Positions 24,480-33,084 of a stretch of 55,420 nt of DNA are shown piece after piece. The DNA comes from Nocardiopsis sp. CC223A (GTDB taxonomy: Bacteria > Actinomycetota > Actinomycetes > Streptosporangiales > Streptosporangiaceae). Positions within the stretch are counted from its first letter, which is position 1. Every line of letters begins with the position of its first letter. The DNA is taken from contig NZ_JASFDV010000041.1 of the NCBI RefSeq assembly GCF_030766825.1, positions 1-55,420 of the forward strand, given 5' to 3'. Made by a program: the position numbers and the translations under genes. Under the pieces are notes generated by a model, which had not been told where the DNA came from, ran no database searches, and was given only the letters and a program-made list of their open reading frames with translations.

Positions 24480-26255
24480 TCAGTCGAGCGGCGGGTAGGC
24501 GTTGTCCAGCAGCTCCTGGAACTGGGCGGAGAACCAGTGCCCGGCGACCGGGGCGTCGGGCAGCGCCCCGCTCATGCTGTTGCCGTTGCGGACGTTGCCC
24601 TCGTAGGTGGGGTCGCACATCCGGTCGAAGCCCTTGCCCTCGTCGTTGTCGATGAACTCGCTGGACCCGTCGGACTCGCCCGGGGGCTTCATCCACACGT
24701 AGGCGTCGATTCCGGGTTCGGGGGCGGTCTGCGGGCGCTCGCCCAGCCCGGCCCCGGCCTGGTTGCACCAGTTGCCCGGGTTGACGCGCCGGTCGTAGCG
24801 GCCGCCGTCGACGTAGGCGTTCACGTCGGTCTCGGGTCCCGGGCCGGTGGGCCGGTCGGGACCGCCCCAGCCGTTTCGGGAGGTGTCGATGAGCATCCCG
24901 ATGTCGGACGAGAAGCCCTGGGAGACCAGTTCCTGCCGCAGTGCCTGGGCGAAGCCCAGTTCGTCGACGTAGCGGTTCCAGTCCACCCAGTCGGACTGGC
25001 GGACCGGGACGCCGCCGATGGTCTGGTCAACGGAGAAGTGGTCCTCCTTCAGCGCCGAGTAGTTGGCGGTGTTGGCGATGAAGCCGTGCACGTCGTCGGG
25101 GGTGGCCCCGGCGGCGTTGGCGGCCTGGTAGAAGAGCTGGGCGGACGGGCCGAAGTTGTCGTCCCAGCCGATCCAGCCGTGGTGGCCGGCGTCCACGTAG
25201 TTGTAGACGTTGTCGACGGCGCCCAGGGTCGCCAGGGCATAGCCGACGCCCTCGATGTAGTTGCCGTTGGCCAGCATCTCGTCGCACTCGGGGGTGGCGG
25301 TGGGCCGCCCGGAGACGTTGGTGACCAGGTTGGGCAGCGAGTCGATCTCGATGGTCGCCACGATGCGCAGCTCGGTGTCCTCGTAGTCGGCGAGGATGTC
25401 GGCGATCGGGTCGATGTACTCGTTCTTGTAGCGGTCGATCTCGTCGGGGCCGAGCTCGCCGTTGGAGGCCAGGGCGGCGCAGTCGCGGCCGGGCAGGTTG
25501 TAGATGACGACCTGGAACACCAGGGGGTCGCCGCCCGCCTGCTCCAGGGCCTCGTCCAGGTGGTCGCGCAGGCCCATGTCACCGGTGGTGGGGCTGTCGT
25601 TGCCCTCGATGGCACCGATGCGGTCGAGCCACACGCCGGTGGGCTCGTCCGCCACCGCGTCGCCGCCCGGCTCGGCGGCGGCGTTCGCCGACCAGACCGG
25701 GTTCACGTAGACGTCGGCCCCGACGTAGGGGTTGTCCACGCGGCCGGAGGGATCGGGATCGGGATCGGGATCCGGGTCGGGGTCCGGATCGGGGTCGGGG
25801 TCCGGGTCCGGGTCGACCGCGCCGTCGCACAGGACGCCGTTGAGCTCGAACGCGAGCGGGGCCGCATTGGAGCCGCTGTAGGAGGCGTTGAACCCGAAGC
25901 TCACCGAGCCGTCGGTGGCGATGGCGGCGTTGTACCCGGCGTCGGAGACGGAGACGTCGGCGCCGCTCTGGGTGTGGGTGCCGTTCCAGAGGTTGGTGAC
26001 CTGCTGGTTCCCGGGGAAGGACCAGTCCAGGGTCCAGCCGTCGACGGCGTCTCCGAGGTTGGTGATCTCGACGTTCGCGGTGAAACCCGAGCCCCAGTCG
26101 TCGACCGTGTAGTCCACGGCACAGCCTGCGTCGGCGTTGGCGGGGGCGGCGGGGACGACGGCCAGGGCGGTGCCCACCACCAGGGCGGACAGGGCGGCCG
26201 GTCCTCTGCGTGCCCGCGACGGTCCGGATGTCGCGGGACGGGGGATTCTGCTCAT
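24480..26255 (-). CDS. GH6 cellobiohydrolase (Cel6B-like) with N-terminal CBM2
   Basis: 591 residues from the ATG at 26253-26255, with AAGGAAGAAG upstream. The signal (about 1-41) ends near APANADA. A CBM2 (about 43-138) is joined by a (DP)n linker of about 20 residues to the GH6 barrel (about 165-591), which opens DNPYVGADVYVNPVWS. The catalytic acid is D258 in YNLPGRDCAALASNGE; IEIDSLPNLVTN and DTSRNGWGG are further family marks. The long loop insertions, including the CNQAGAG block, suggest an enclosed tunnel, so an exo-acting enzyme working from non-reducing ends. Two CelR/CebR-type boxes upstream predict cellobiose induction. Confidence 0.95.
   Translation of the reverse strand: MSRIPRPATSGPSRARRGPAALSALVVGTALAVVPAAPANADAGCAVDYTVDDWGSGFTANVEITNLGDAVDGWTLDWSFPGNQQVTNLWNGTHTQSGADVSVSDAGYNAAIATDGSVSFGFNASYSGSNAAPLAFELNGVLCDGAVDPDPDPDPDPDPDPDPDPDPDPSGRVDNPYVGADVYVNPVWSANAAAEPGGDAVADEPTGVWLDRIGAIEGNDSPTTGDMGLRDHLDEALEQAGGDPLVFQVVIYNLPGRDCAALASNGELGPDEIDRYKNEYIDPIADILADYEDTELRIVATIEIDSLPNLVTNVSGRPTATPECDEMLANGNYIEGVGYALATLGAVDNVYNYVDAGHHGWIGWDDNFGPSAQLFYQAANAAGATPDDVHGFIANTANYSALKEDHFSVDQTIGGVPVRQSDWVDWNRYVDELGFAQALRQELVSQGFSSDIGMLIDTSRNGWGGPDRPTGPGPETDVNAYVDGGRYDRRVNPGNWCNQAGAGLGERPQTAPEPGIDAYVWMKPPGESDGSSEFIDNDEGKGFDRMCDPTYEGNVRNGNSMSGALPDAPVAGHWFSAQFQELLDNAYPPLD
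25744..25818 (-). repeat. GGATCG-type hexamer repeat encoding the (DP)n linker
   Basis: Near-perfect tandem hexamers (GGATCGG / GGGTCCG variants) inside the GH6 gene encode alternating Asp-Pro. Length variation by slippage would change the linker in frame. Confidence 0.7.
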
Positions 26256-26406
26256 CTTCTGCTTCTTCCTTGCGGAGGGGGGTGATCCGTAGGGAAAGGA
26301 AAGATGGTGTCGCGCGGGGCGCAACGACTACGGGGAATCCGAGGGCATGGCCGTGGGAACGGGGGCGATCGGGGCATGGCTTTTCTCCGGCGGGAACGAC
26401 CCGATC

Positions 26407-26420
26407 CGGGAGCGCTCCCA
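26407..26420. promoter_or_regulatory. CelR/CebR operator box 1
   Basis: CGGGAGCGCTCCCA matches 13 of 14 positions of the box known for the LacI-family cellulose regulators CelR (Thermobifida) and CebR (Streptomyces), TGGGAGCGCTCCCA. It is about 150 bp upstream of the GH6 start and palindromic. Cellobiose would release the repressor. Confidence 0.9.
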
Positions 26421-26505
26421 TATAACGGCGGGAATCCCGGGCGGGCGACGGAGCGGTCGGGGGAGGGCGGGCCGTGAAGGCCTGGAGGCGCGGTAGCGCT
26501 GCGTT

Positions 26506-26519
26506 CGGGAGCGCTCCCA
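26506..26519. promoter_or_regulatory. CelR/CebR operator box 2
   Basis: The same 14-nt sequence as box 1, 99 bp further upstream. The spacing is close to nine or ten DNA turns, compatible with cooperative binding or looping by a LacI-type tetramer. Confidence 0.88.
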
Positions 26520-26889
26520 TGAGAGTAACCACGCAATGGTGATATGTAAACAGCGAATGAAAAAGATATTTCGTGCCAGATGGAACCGCAGCCCGCGAAG
26601 AAAACACAGGTGAACAAACATTAAGCTTGTCGATCACCGCGATAATGGTGTGAATCCTGAGGCGCAAGCGAACAACTGCCCGAACAATGGTGTTACCGAT
26701 TGGGATTTCACACCCATTGTCAAGACCCCGAAAACGCCGAAAAACTCCGAAAGTCCGCTCCTGCGCGGACTCCCCCGGGTCCGCGCGCGGCCGTCGTCCG
26801 CAGCCGGAAACCCGTCCTTCACCGGGACGGCACACGGACACCGCCACGGCGCACGGGGCCGGGAGCGCGCCTCTCCCGCCCGCCGGCCG

Positions 26890-27549
26890 TCAGCGACCGG
26901 TGTCGCCGAACTCCTCACTGGCGTCGGCCAGGATGCCCAGGACCGCGATCGGGTCCGGCAGCACCACCGAACCGCCGGAGTCGCGCGGGGTACGGATCCA
27001 GCTCACCTGATCCCCGCCGGGCAGCCGGGACGGGGCGCCCAGGACGAAGCTGTCCCGGCAGTGCCAGCGCAGGCCCGGCATCTCCTCGATCGCCTCCGGG
27101 ACGCAGTCCAGGTGGCAGGACCACCACTCGTCCTCGTCCACCGGCGACCGGGTCGCCACGAAGAACAGGTACCGCGACCCCAGCGCCGCCACCGGGCCCG
27201 CGGGCACACCCGCCCGACCCATCCGCGCCAGCGCCATCACACCGGCCTCGCGCGGCACGTCGAAGACGTCGAAGACCCGCCCCGTCGGCAGGATCACGTT
27301 GGCCTCGGGGTCGGCCGCCCACCACCGGCGGATCGTGTCGGTGTCGGTGCTGGCCTCCACCCCCCAGGCCATCGTCGCCGGATGGGCCGCCGGATCCGGA
27401 CAGCCCAGCCGCTCGCAGTTGCAGGCGCGGTCCTCGCCCGGTGCGGCACCCCGCACCACGGGCCAGCCCAGCGCCGCGTAACCCAGTGCGGCGTCGACCA
27501 TGCCGTCCATCGCCGGACGCCGCTTCCGTCGGTACAACACATCGGCCAT
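26890..27549 (-). CDS. Prim-pol domain protein (bifunctional primase/polymerase-like)
   Basis: 219 residues, ATG at 27547-27549 with GGGGAGGG upstream. It matches the short chromosomal prim-pol-like proteins of actinomycetes: LGYAALGWPVVRG, CNCERLGCPDPAAHP (a possible metal-binding Cys/His cluster), TIRRWWAADPEANVILPTGR and FDVFDVPREAG. The catalytic DxD expected between strands reads DVFDVP here, so activity is uncertain. There is no helicase domain. It is 92 bp downstream of hemB on the same strand, an arrangement also known in Streptomyces, but nothing links it to tetrapyrrole synthesis. Confidence 0.8.
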   Translation of the reverse strand: MADVLYRRKRRPAMDGMVDAALGYAALGWPVVRGAAPGEDRACNCERLGCPDPAAHPATMAWGVEASTDTDTIRRWWAADPEANVILPTGRVFDVFDVPREAGVMALARMGRAGVPAGPVAALGSRYLFFVATRSPVDEDEWWSCHLDCVPEAIEEMPGLRWHCRDSFVLGAPSRLPGGDQVSWIRTPRDSGGSVVLPDPIAVLGILADASEEFGDTGR

Positions 27550-27641
27550 GGAGCCCTCCCCGGTGTTCCCGATGTTCCAGGTGCGGTCCTGCTACGCCGG
27601 ACCCGCACCCGGCGACCGCGACCGGGGGCGGGCCGGTCGCG

Positions 27642-28640
27642 CTACCGGAGCAGCCGTGCCGCCTCGGTCGCCCAGTACGTGAGCACCTGCTCGGCCCCCG
27701 CCCGCCGGTAGGAGGTGAGGGTCTCCAGGATCGCCCGCTCGCGGTCGATCCACCCGCGCTCCGCCGCCGCCTCGATCATCGCGTACTCGCCGCTGACCTG
27801 ATAGGCCGACACGGGCACCGGGGAGGCCTCGGCCACCTTGGCGACGATGTCGAGGTAGGCCAGGCCGGGTTTGACCATCACCATGTCCGCGCCCTCGGCG
27901 ACGTCCAGGGCCACCTCGCGCAGCGCCTCCCGGGCGTTGGCCGGGTCCTGCTGGTAGCCCGACCGGTCCCCGAACCGCGGAGCGCCCTCGGCGGCCTCCC
28001 GGAACGGGCCGTAGAACGAGGACGCGTACTTGGCCGCGTAGGCCAGGATCGGCACCTGCGCGAACCCGGCCCGGTCCAGCCCGGTGCGGATCGCCGCGAC
28101 CTGGCCGTCCATCATGCCGCTGGGGGCCACCACGGCGGCCCCCGCACCGGCCTGGGCGACGGCGATGGACGCGTACCGGTCCAGGGTGAGGTCGTTGTCC
28201 ACGTGGCCGTCGTTCTCCAGCGGGCCGCAATGGCCGTGCGAGGTGTACTCGCACAGGCACAGGTCGGCCATGACCACCAGGCTGTCGCCCACGTCCTTGG
28301 CCAGGTCGCGCAGCGCCTCCTGCACGATCCCGTGCGGATCGTCGGCGGCGGAGCCGCGCTCGTCCTTGTGCGCGGGGATGCCGAACAGCATGATCCCGCC
28401 GACCCCGGCCTCGGCCGCCTCGTGGGCGGCCCGGCGCAGGCTGTCGCGGGTGTGCTGGAACTGGCCCGGCATGGAGGAGATGGCGACCGGCCCGTCGATC
28501 CCCTCCTTGACGAACATGGGCAGGATCAGGTTCTCCGGCAGTACCCGGGTCTCGGCGACCAGGCGGCGCAGCGCCGGCCCCCGGCGCAGGCGGCGCGGCC
28601 GGGCCGCGGGGTAGGCCGCTTCGCGACCGGTGGTGTCCAT
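27642..28640 (-). CDS. hemB: Delta-aminolevulinic acid dehydratase (porphobilinogen synthase)
   Basis: 332 residues, ATG at 28638-28640 with AGGAG five bases upstream. It condenses two 5-aminolevulinate molecules to porphobilinogen in the cytoplasm. Seen: zinc-site cysteines in DLCLCEYTSHGHCG, the first active-site lysine in LAYAAKYASSFYGPFR, and the Schiff-base lysine in MVMVKPGLAYLDI. The cysteine cluster makes it a Zn-dependent type rather than the purely Mg-dependent type. It lies 41 bp after cobA-hemD in the hem operon. Confidence 0.97.
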   Translation of the reverse strand: MDTTGREAAYPAARPRRLRRGPALRRLVAETRVLPENLILPMFVKEGIDGPVAISSMPGQFQHTRDSLRRAAHEAAEAGVGGIMLFGIPAHKDERGSAADDPHGIVQEALRDLAKDVGDSLVVMADLCLCEYTSHGHCGPLENDGHVDNDLTLDRYASIAVAQAGAGAAVVAPSGMMDGQVAAIRTGLDRAGFAQVPILAYAAKYASSFYGPFREAAEGAPRFGDRSGYQQDPANAREALREVALDVAEGADMVMVKPGLAYLDIVAKVAEASPVPVSAYQVSGEYAMIEAAAERGWIDRERAILETLTSYRRAGAEQVLTYWATEAARLLR

Positions 28641-28681
28641 GGGTACTCCTGAGGAAGGTGTGTCGTTGCTGGAGTGTCGGC

Positions 28682-30370
28682 TCAGAGCTTGCGGCGGCGT
28701 CCCCGGCGCTTCTGGCTCGGCTTGAGAACGGGCTTGCCCGCCTCGATCGCCTCGCGGCGCTTGGCCGCACCGTACTCCGAAAGTGCGTCCACGAGGGCCG
28801 AAACGGAGGCTTTGGGTGCCACGACGTCGACGCGCAGGCCGAACTCGACGGCGGTCTTCTCGGTCTCGGGTCCGATCACGGCGATGACGGTGGTGTTGTG
28901 CGGCTTGCCCGCGATCCCCACCAGGTTGCGCACCGTGGAGGAGGACGTGAACAGCACCGCGTCGAAACCGCCGCCCTTGATCGCCTCTCGGACGGGGGCG
29001 GGCGGCGGCGCCGCCCGGACGGTCCGGTAGGCGGTGACGTCGTCGATCTCCCAGCCCAGGTCGGTGAGGCCGGCGGCCAGGGTCTCGGTGGCGATGTCGG
29101 CGCGCGGCAGCAGCACCCGCTCGATGGGGTCGATCTCGGCGTCGTAGGGCGGCCACACCGACACCAGTCCGGCGCTGGACTGGGCGTCCCCGGGCGGGGC
29201 GAGGTCGGGCTGGATGCCGAACTCGCGGACGGCGCGGGCGGTGGCCTCGCCGACGACGGCGACCTTGACCCCGGCGAACGCGCGCGCGTCCAGGCCGTAG
29301 GACTCCAGCCGCTCGCGGATCGCCCTGACCGCGTTGACGGAGGTGAAGGCCACCCACTGGTAGCGGCCGGTGACCAGGCCGCGGACGGCGCGCTCCATCT
29401 GCTGCGGGGTGCGCGGCGGCTCCACCGAGATGGTGGGCACCTCCTCGGGCACCGCGCCGTGGTCGCGCAGCTGCTCGGAGAGCGCGGCGGCCTGCTCCTT
29501 GGTGCGGGGCACCAGCACCCGCCAGCCGAACAGCGGGCGGCCCTCGTACCAGGACGGCTCGGAGCGGCGGCCGACCGGGGCGCCGACGATCATCATCGCC
29601 GGGGCGGTGAGGTGGTGGCCCTTGGCGTCCTTGGCCTTGAGCTCGGCGACCAGGCGGCCCAGGGTGGAGGCGACGGTGGTCTGGCGGGTGGTGCCCCCGG
29701 CGCGGACGACGGCGACCGGGGTGGAGGCGGGCCGCCCCCCGGCGATGAGGGTCTTGCACAGCACGTCGAACCCGGGGCCCTGGAACTCGTCGGGTTCCTC
29801 GGCGGGTGCGTCGCCGCCCAGGATCAGCAGGGGCGCGTCGCAGGCGGCGGCCTCGTGCCAGTCCACCTCGGCGCCGCGGACGCGGGCGTTGAGGATGCGC
29901 ACCTCGGGGGTGCCGTGGCCCATCAGGGGGATGCCGGCGAAGGTCGGGACGGCGGTCACGGAGGAGACGCCGGGGGCGACCTCCACCTCGATGCCCGCCT
30001 CCTGGCAGGCGCGGACCAGGTCGGCGCCGCGGCAGCCGAAGAACGGGTCGCCGGAGAAGAGCCGTACCACCCGCAGGCCCTCGCGGGCGCGGGCCAGGGC
30101 GAAGGCGTCGACGTCGCCGATGTCCTCGGCGCGGGCGGTGGTGACGTCCTCGCGGCAGTGGGCGAGGAGTTCCTCGCGAAAACCCGCCAGGTCCTCGGCG
30201 GCGGGCTCGCGCGGTGTGATGACCACGTCGGCGTCGCGCAGCAGCTCGGCACCGCGCAGGGTCAGCAGCCCGGCCCCGCCAGGCCCGGCGCCGACCAGGG
30301 CGACGTGCCCGGACCGGCCGGGTGCGCGCTGCTCCTCCGGCAAAGGAGAAGGATTGGCGTTGGCGTTCAC
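28682..30370 (-). CDS. hemD: Fused uroporphyrinogen-III methyltransferase / synthase
   Basis: 562 residues from the GTG at 30368-30370 (AGAGGAG upstream). The N-terminal tetrapyrrole methylase (about 20-265) shows VALVGAGPGGAGLLTLRGAE, VVRLFSGDPFFGCRG and PGVSSVTAVPTFAGIPL. The HemD synthase domain (about 275-530) shows WRVLVPRTKEQAAALSEQL, VAFTSVNAVRAIRERL, VAVVGEATARAVREFG and DAVLFTSSSTVRNLVG. The C-terminus is a short Lys/Arg-rich tail. The fusion couples closure of uroporphyrinogen III (haem) with its C-methylation to precorrin-2 (sirohaem, cobalamin), which is usual in actinobacteria. The methylase motif has GDPFFGCR where many SUMTs have GDPFIFGR. Confidence 0.95.
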   Translation of the reverse strand: MNANANPSPLPEEQRAPGRSGHVALVGAGPGGAGLLTLRGAELLRDADVVITPREPAAEDLAGFREELLAHCREDVTTARAEDIGDVDAFALARAREGLRVVRLFSGDPFFGCRGADLVRACQEAGIEVEVAPGVSSVTAVPTFAGIPLMGHGTPEVRILNARVRGAEVDWHEAAACDAPLLILGGDAPAEEPDEFQGPGFDVLCKTLIAGGRPASTPVAVVRAGGTTRQTTVASTLGRLVAELKAKDAKGHHLTAPAMMIVGAPVGRRSEPSWYEGRPLFGWRVLVPRTKEQAAALSEQLRDHGAVPEEVPTISVEPPRTPQQMERAVRGLVTGRYQWVAFTSVNAVRAIRERLESYGLDARAFAGVKVAVVGEATARAVREFGIQPDLAPPGDAQSSAGLVSVWPPYDAEIDPIERVLLPRADIATETLAAGLTDLGWEIDDVTAYRTVRAAPPPAPVREAIKGGGFDAVLFTSSSTVRNLVGIAGKPHNTTVIAVIGPETEKTAVEFGLRVDVVAPKASVSALVDALSEYGAAKRREAIEAGKPVLKPSQKRRGRRRKL

Positions 30371-30441
30371 GTGACTCCTCTGTGTTGCCGGCGGTCTGGG
30401 TCGCCGTGTCCCGGGGCGCGGTCGCCGGGACGTGGACGGGG

Positions 30442-30463
30442 CCGGCGGGGCGTGCCCCGCCGG
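30442..30463 (-). terminator. Intra-operon hairpin between hemC and hemD
   Basis: Perfect 10-bp stem CCGGCGGGGC / GCCCCGCCGG with a very tight centre, 12 bp past the hemC stop. It could lower expression of the downstream genes or protect the hemAC part of the mRNA. Confidence 0.55.
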
Positions 30464-30474
30464 TGGGCTCTGGC

Positions 30475-31452
30475 TCAGGGTGCGGGCGGGGCGTCCCTCT
30501 CGGCGAAGGCGTCCGCGACGATGCGGTCGGCACCGTCCGAGATCATGGTGCGGGCCAGCTCACGGCCTAGGGCGGCGGCGCCGTCCACGTCGGCGGGGCC
30601 CGCGACGGCGGCGGTCCGCTCGCCGCGCACCGACTCGGAGCCGTCGGTGGACACCACGGCGGCGCGCAGCCGCAGCTCGCCGCGGTCGGCGTCGTAGAGG
30701 GCGTGGGCGCCCACCGGCGCCGCACAGCCCGCTTCGAGTTCGGCCAGGACGGTGCGCTCGGCGACGACCGCGAGGCGGGTGGCCGGGTGGTCCACGGCGG
30801 ACAGGTAGGCGAGGTCGCCCGCGGCGCGGTCGGCGCGGCACTCCACGGCCAGGGCGCCCTGGCCGGGGGCGGGCAGCACCTGCTCGGGGTCGAAGACGTC
30901 GGTGACGTCGGCCGTGCGGCCCACCCGGACCAGTCCGGCGTAGGCCAGGACGACGGCGTCGAGTTCGCCGGAGGCGACCTTGCCCAGGCGCGTCTCGGCG
31001 TTGCCGCGGATCGGCACGTACACCAGGTCGGAGCGCAGGGCGGCGAGCTGGGCGACGCGGCGGGGCGATCCGGTGCCGATCCTGGACCCGGCGGGCAGGT
31101 CGGCGAACTTGAGGCCGTCGCGGGCGCACAGGGCGTCGCGGGGGTCGTCGCGTTCGGGGATGGCGGCCAGGACCAGGCCGTCGGCGGGCGCGGTGGGCAG
31201 GTCCTTGAGCGAGTGGACCGCGAAGTCCACGGTGTCGGCCGTCAGTTCGTCGCGCAGCGCGTTGACGAACACGCCGGTGCCGCCGAGCTGGGTGAGGTGG
31301 GCCTTGGTGACGTCGCCGAAGCTGGTGACGAGCACCAGCTCGACGGCCCGCCCCGTCCGTTCGGTGATGGCGTCGGCGACCAGCTGCGACTGGCTGGTGG
31401 CCATGTTGCTGCGACGGGTGGCGAGCCTGGCGGGCCCCGTGGTGCCGGTCAT
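30475..31452 (-). CDS. hemC: Hydroxymethylbilane synthase (porphobilinogen deaminase)
   Basis: 325 residues; the ATG overlaps the hemA stop (ATGA), so the two are translationally coupled. It links four porphobilinogens into hydroxymethylbilane. Seen: RLATRRSNMATSQSQLVAD, HSLKDLPTAP with the catalytic Asp, GTGSPRRVAQL, RGNAETRLGK, and the cofactor-bearing cysteine in ELEAGCAAPVGAHA. Length is normal. It is second in the rex-hemACDB series. Confidence 0.97.
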   Translation of the reverse strand: MTGTTGPARLATRRSNMATSQSQLVADAITERTGRAVELVLVTSFGDVTKAHLTQLGGTGVFVNALRDELTADTVDFAVHSLKDLPTAPADGLVLAAIPERDDPRDALCARDGLKFADLPAGSRIGTGSPRRVAQLAALRSDLVYVPIRGNAETRLGKVASGELDAVVLAYAGLVRVGRTADVTDVFDPEQVLPAPGQGALAVECRADRAAGDLAYLSAVDHPATRLAVVAERTVLAELEAGCAAPVGAHALYDADRGELRLRAAVVSTDGSESVRGERTAAVAGPADVDGAAALGRELARTMISDGADRIVADAFAERDAPPAP

Positions 31453-32921
31453 GCCTTCTCCTGGGCGGTACGGGCCGCCGTGGTCGTGGTGTCGAGGTCG
31501 AACAGTTCGCGCAGGGCCGCCTCGTAGGACTCCCCGTCCGGGGCGGCGGCCAGTTCCTTGACGCGCACGGTGGGTCTGTGCAGGAGCTTGTCGGCGACGC
31601 GGCGCATCGCGCGGGTGATCTCCTCGCGGGTGCGGTCGTCCAGGTCCTCGGGCAGTCGGCCGTGCAGGCGGTCCAGCTCGGCCTCCACCACGTCGCGGGC
31701 CTGGGCGCGCAGGGCGACGACGGTGGGGGCGACCTGGGCGGCCCGGCGGACGGTGCGGAACTCGGCGACCTCCTCGTCCACGATCCCGCGGACGAGTTCG
31801 AGGGCGCCGCCGCGGCCGGCGTCGGTACCGCCGCCGTGGGAGGCGGCCCGGCGCAGGTCCTCGATGTCGACGAGGTGGACGTACGGCAGGTCGCGTACGG
31901 CGTGGTCGATGTCGTGGGGCAGCGCGAGGTCGAGGAGGACCAGCGGGCGGGTGCGGCCCGCGGTGACGGCGGCGACGGTGTCGGCGGTCAGCACCAGGCC
32001 CTGGGCGCCGGTGCAGGAGACGACCAGGTCGACCCCGGGCAGGACGGCGGCGGCGTCCGCGAAGGGGACGGAGCGGGCGGTGACGCCGTCGTAGGCCTCG
32101 GTGAGGCACTCGGCGAGGCGGTCGGCGCGCTCACGGGTGCGGTTGGCCACGATGACGGTGGCCGCGCCCTGGCGGGCGACGGTGTTGGCGGACAGGGCGC
32201 TCATGGAGCCCGCGCCCAGGATCAGGACGCGCATCCCGGCCAGGGGCCCGGAGGTGGCGCGGGCGATGCCCGGGGCATCGGCGGTGTCGCCCTCGGCCGC
32301 GGACATGGGGCAGCCGACCGGGGGCGTGGCGCCGATCTCCTGGACGGTGCGGTCGGCGGTGATCTCACCGCCGCCGGTAGGACCGGCGCCCAGGCGGCGC
32401 AGGGCGACGGTGAGGCCGAAGCTCACCATGTCGGCCCCGGCGTGGTCCAGGTGGGTCTCGGTGTGGGCGCGCTTGCCCACGCGCAGGGCGCGCTGGCCCA
32501 GGTCGTTGAGGATGCGGCCGACCGAGCCGGTCTCCTGCCCGGACTTGAGGGCGTCGCGGACCTGGCCGAGGATCTGGCCCTCGCCGAGCACCATGGAGTC
32601 CAGGCCGCAGGTGACGGAGAAAAGGTGCTGGACCGCGCGGTCCTCGTAATGCACGTACATGTGCTCGGACAGCTCGGCCAGGGGGACGCCGGTGTGCCAG
32701 GACAGCATCTCGGTCACGGCGGCGACACCGCCGTGGAAGGCCTCGACGTCGGCGTAGACCTCCGTCCGGTTGCAGGTGGAGACCACCATGACCTCGTTGA
32801 CGGACTCGGTGCCGAGCATCTCCTCGACGGCCTTGGCCCGTGTCTCCCCGTTCAGCGCGACGCGCTCCAGGAGCGCCACCGGCGAACTCCGGTGGCTCAA
32901 TCCCACGGCCAGGACACTCAT
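31449..32921 (-). CDS. hemA: Glutamyl-tRNA reductase
   Basis: 490 residues from the ATG at 32919-32921, seven bases after AGGAG; an ATG two codons earlier is too close to it. It reduces Glu-tRNA to glutamate-1-semialdehyde, the first and usually controlled step of C5 tetrapyrrole synthesis. Seen: AVGLSHRSSPVALLER, nucleophilic Cys in VSTCNRTEVYA, GLDSMVLGEGQILGQ, and the NADPH fold LILGAGSMSALSANT. About 40 extra residues (around 185-230, with PPVGCPMSAAEGDTADA) interrupt the segment before the NADPH domain; such insertions are known in other actinobacteria. It follows rex after a 163-bp gap. Confidence 0.96.
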   Translation of the reverse strand: MSVLAVGLSHRSSPVALLERVALNGETRAKAVEEMLGTESVNEVMVVSTCNRTEVYADVEAFHGGVAAVTEMLSWHTGVPLAELSEHMYVHYEDRAVQHLFSVTCGLDSMVLGEGQILGQVRDALKSGQETGSVGRILNDLGQRALRVGKRAHTETHLDHAGADMVSFGLTVALRRLGAGPTGGGEITADRTVQEIGATPPVGCPMSAAEGDTADAPGIARATSGPLAGMRVLILGAGSMSALSANTVARQGAATVIVANRTRERADRLAECLTEAYDGVTARSVPFADAAAVLPGVDLVVSCTGAQGLVLTADTVAAVTAGRTRPLVLLDLALPHDIDHAVRDLPYVHLVDIEDLRRAASHGGGTDAGRGGALELVRGIVDEEVAEFRTVRRAAQVAPTVVALRAQARDVVEAELDRLHGRLPEDLDDRTREEITRAMRRVADKLLHRPTVRVKELAAAPDGESYEAALRELFDLDTTTTAARTAQEKA

Positions 32922-33058
32922 CCGCATTCTCCTATGCAGGCACTACATCAGCGTCTCTTCATGCTCCGCCAGGGTCTCCGCACACTGCGGGCGGCCCCCC
33001 GACAAGCGCGGCGCACGCTCGCTCACCGCCGCCGCTCATGCAGGCCTCGCGACCCGGT

Positions 33059-33079
33059 CCGCGGGGCACGGCCCCGCGG
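33059..33079 (-). terminator. Hairpin between rex and hemA
   Basis: Perfect 9-bp stem CCGCGGGGC / GCCCCGCGG with an ACG loop, six bases after the rex stop. It probably attenuates read-through from rex into hemA. Confidence 0.65.
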
Positions 33080-33084
33080 TGTGT

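Larger units (their letters stand above)
26256..26889 (-). other. Upstream region of the GH6 gene, with AT-rich stretch
   Basis: No gene here. It holds two CelR/CebR-type boxes (26407, 26506). An AT-rich stretch at about 26520-26740 has much lower GC than its surroundings and probably contains the main cellulase promoter. The last 150 nt lie just beyond the stop of the prim-pol gene at 26890, which is transcribed away from this region. Several short TTG/TAT patterns fit -35/-10 elements, but I cannot pick one. Confidence 0.5.

Noticed and set aside
24087..26285. A plus-strand frame of 732 codons opposite the GH6 gene
   Set aside because: Val/Gly/Asp composition mirrors the GH6 codons; the minus-strand product has clear catalytic motifs, signal peptide and operator boxes.
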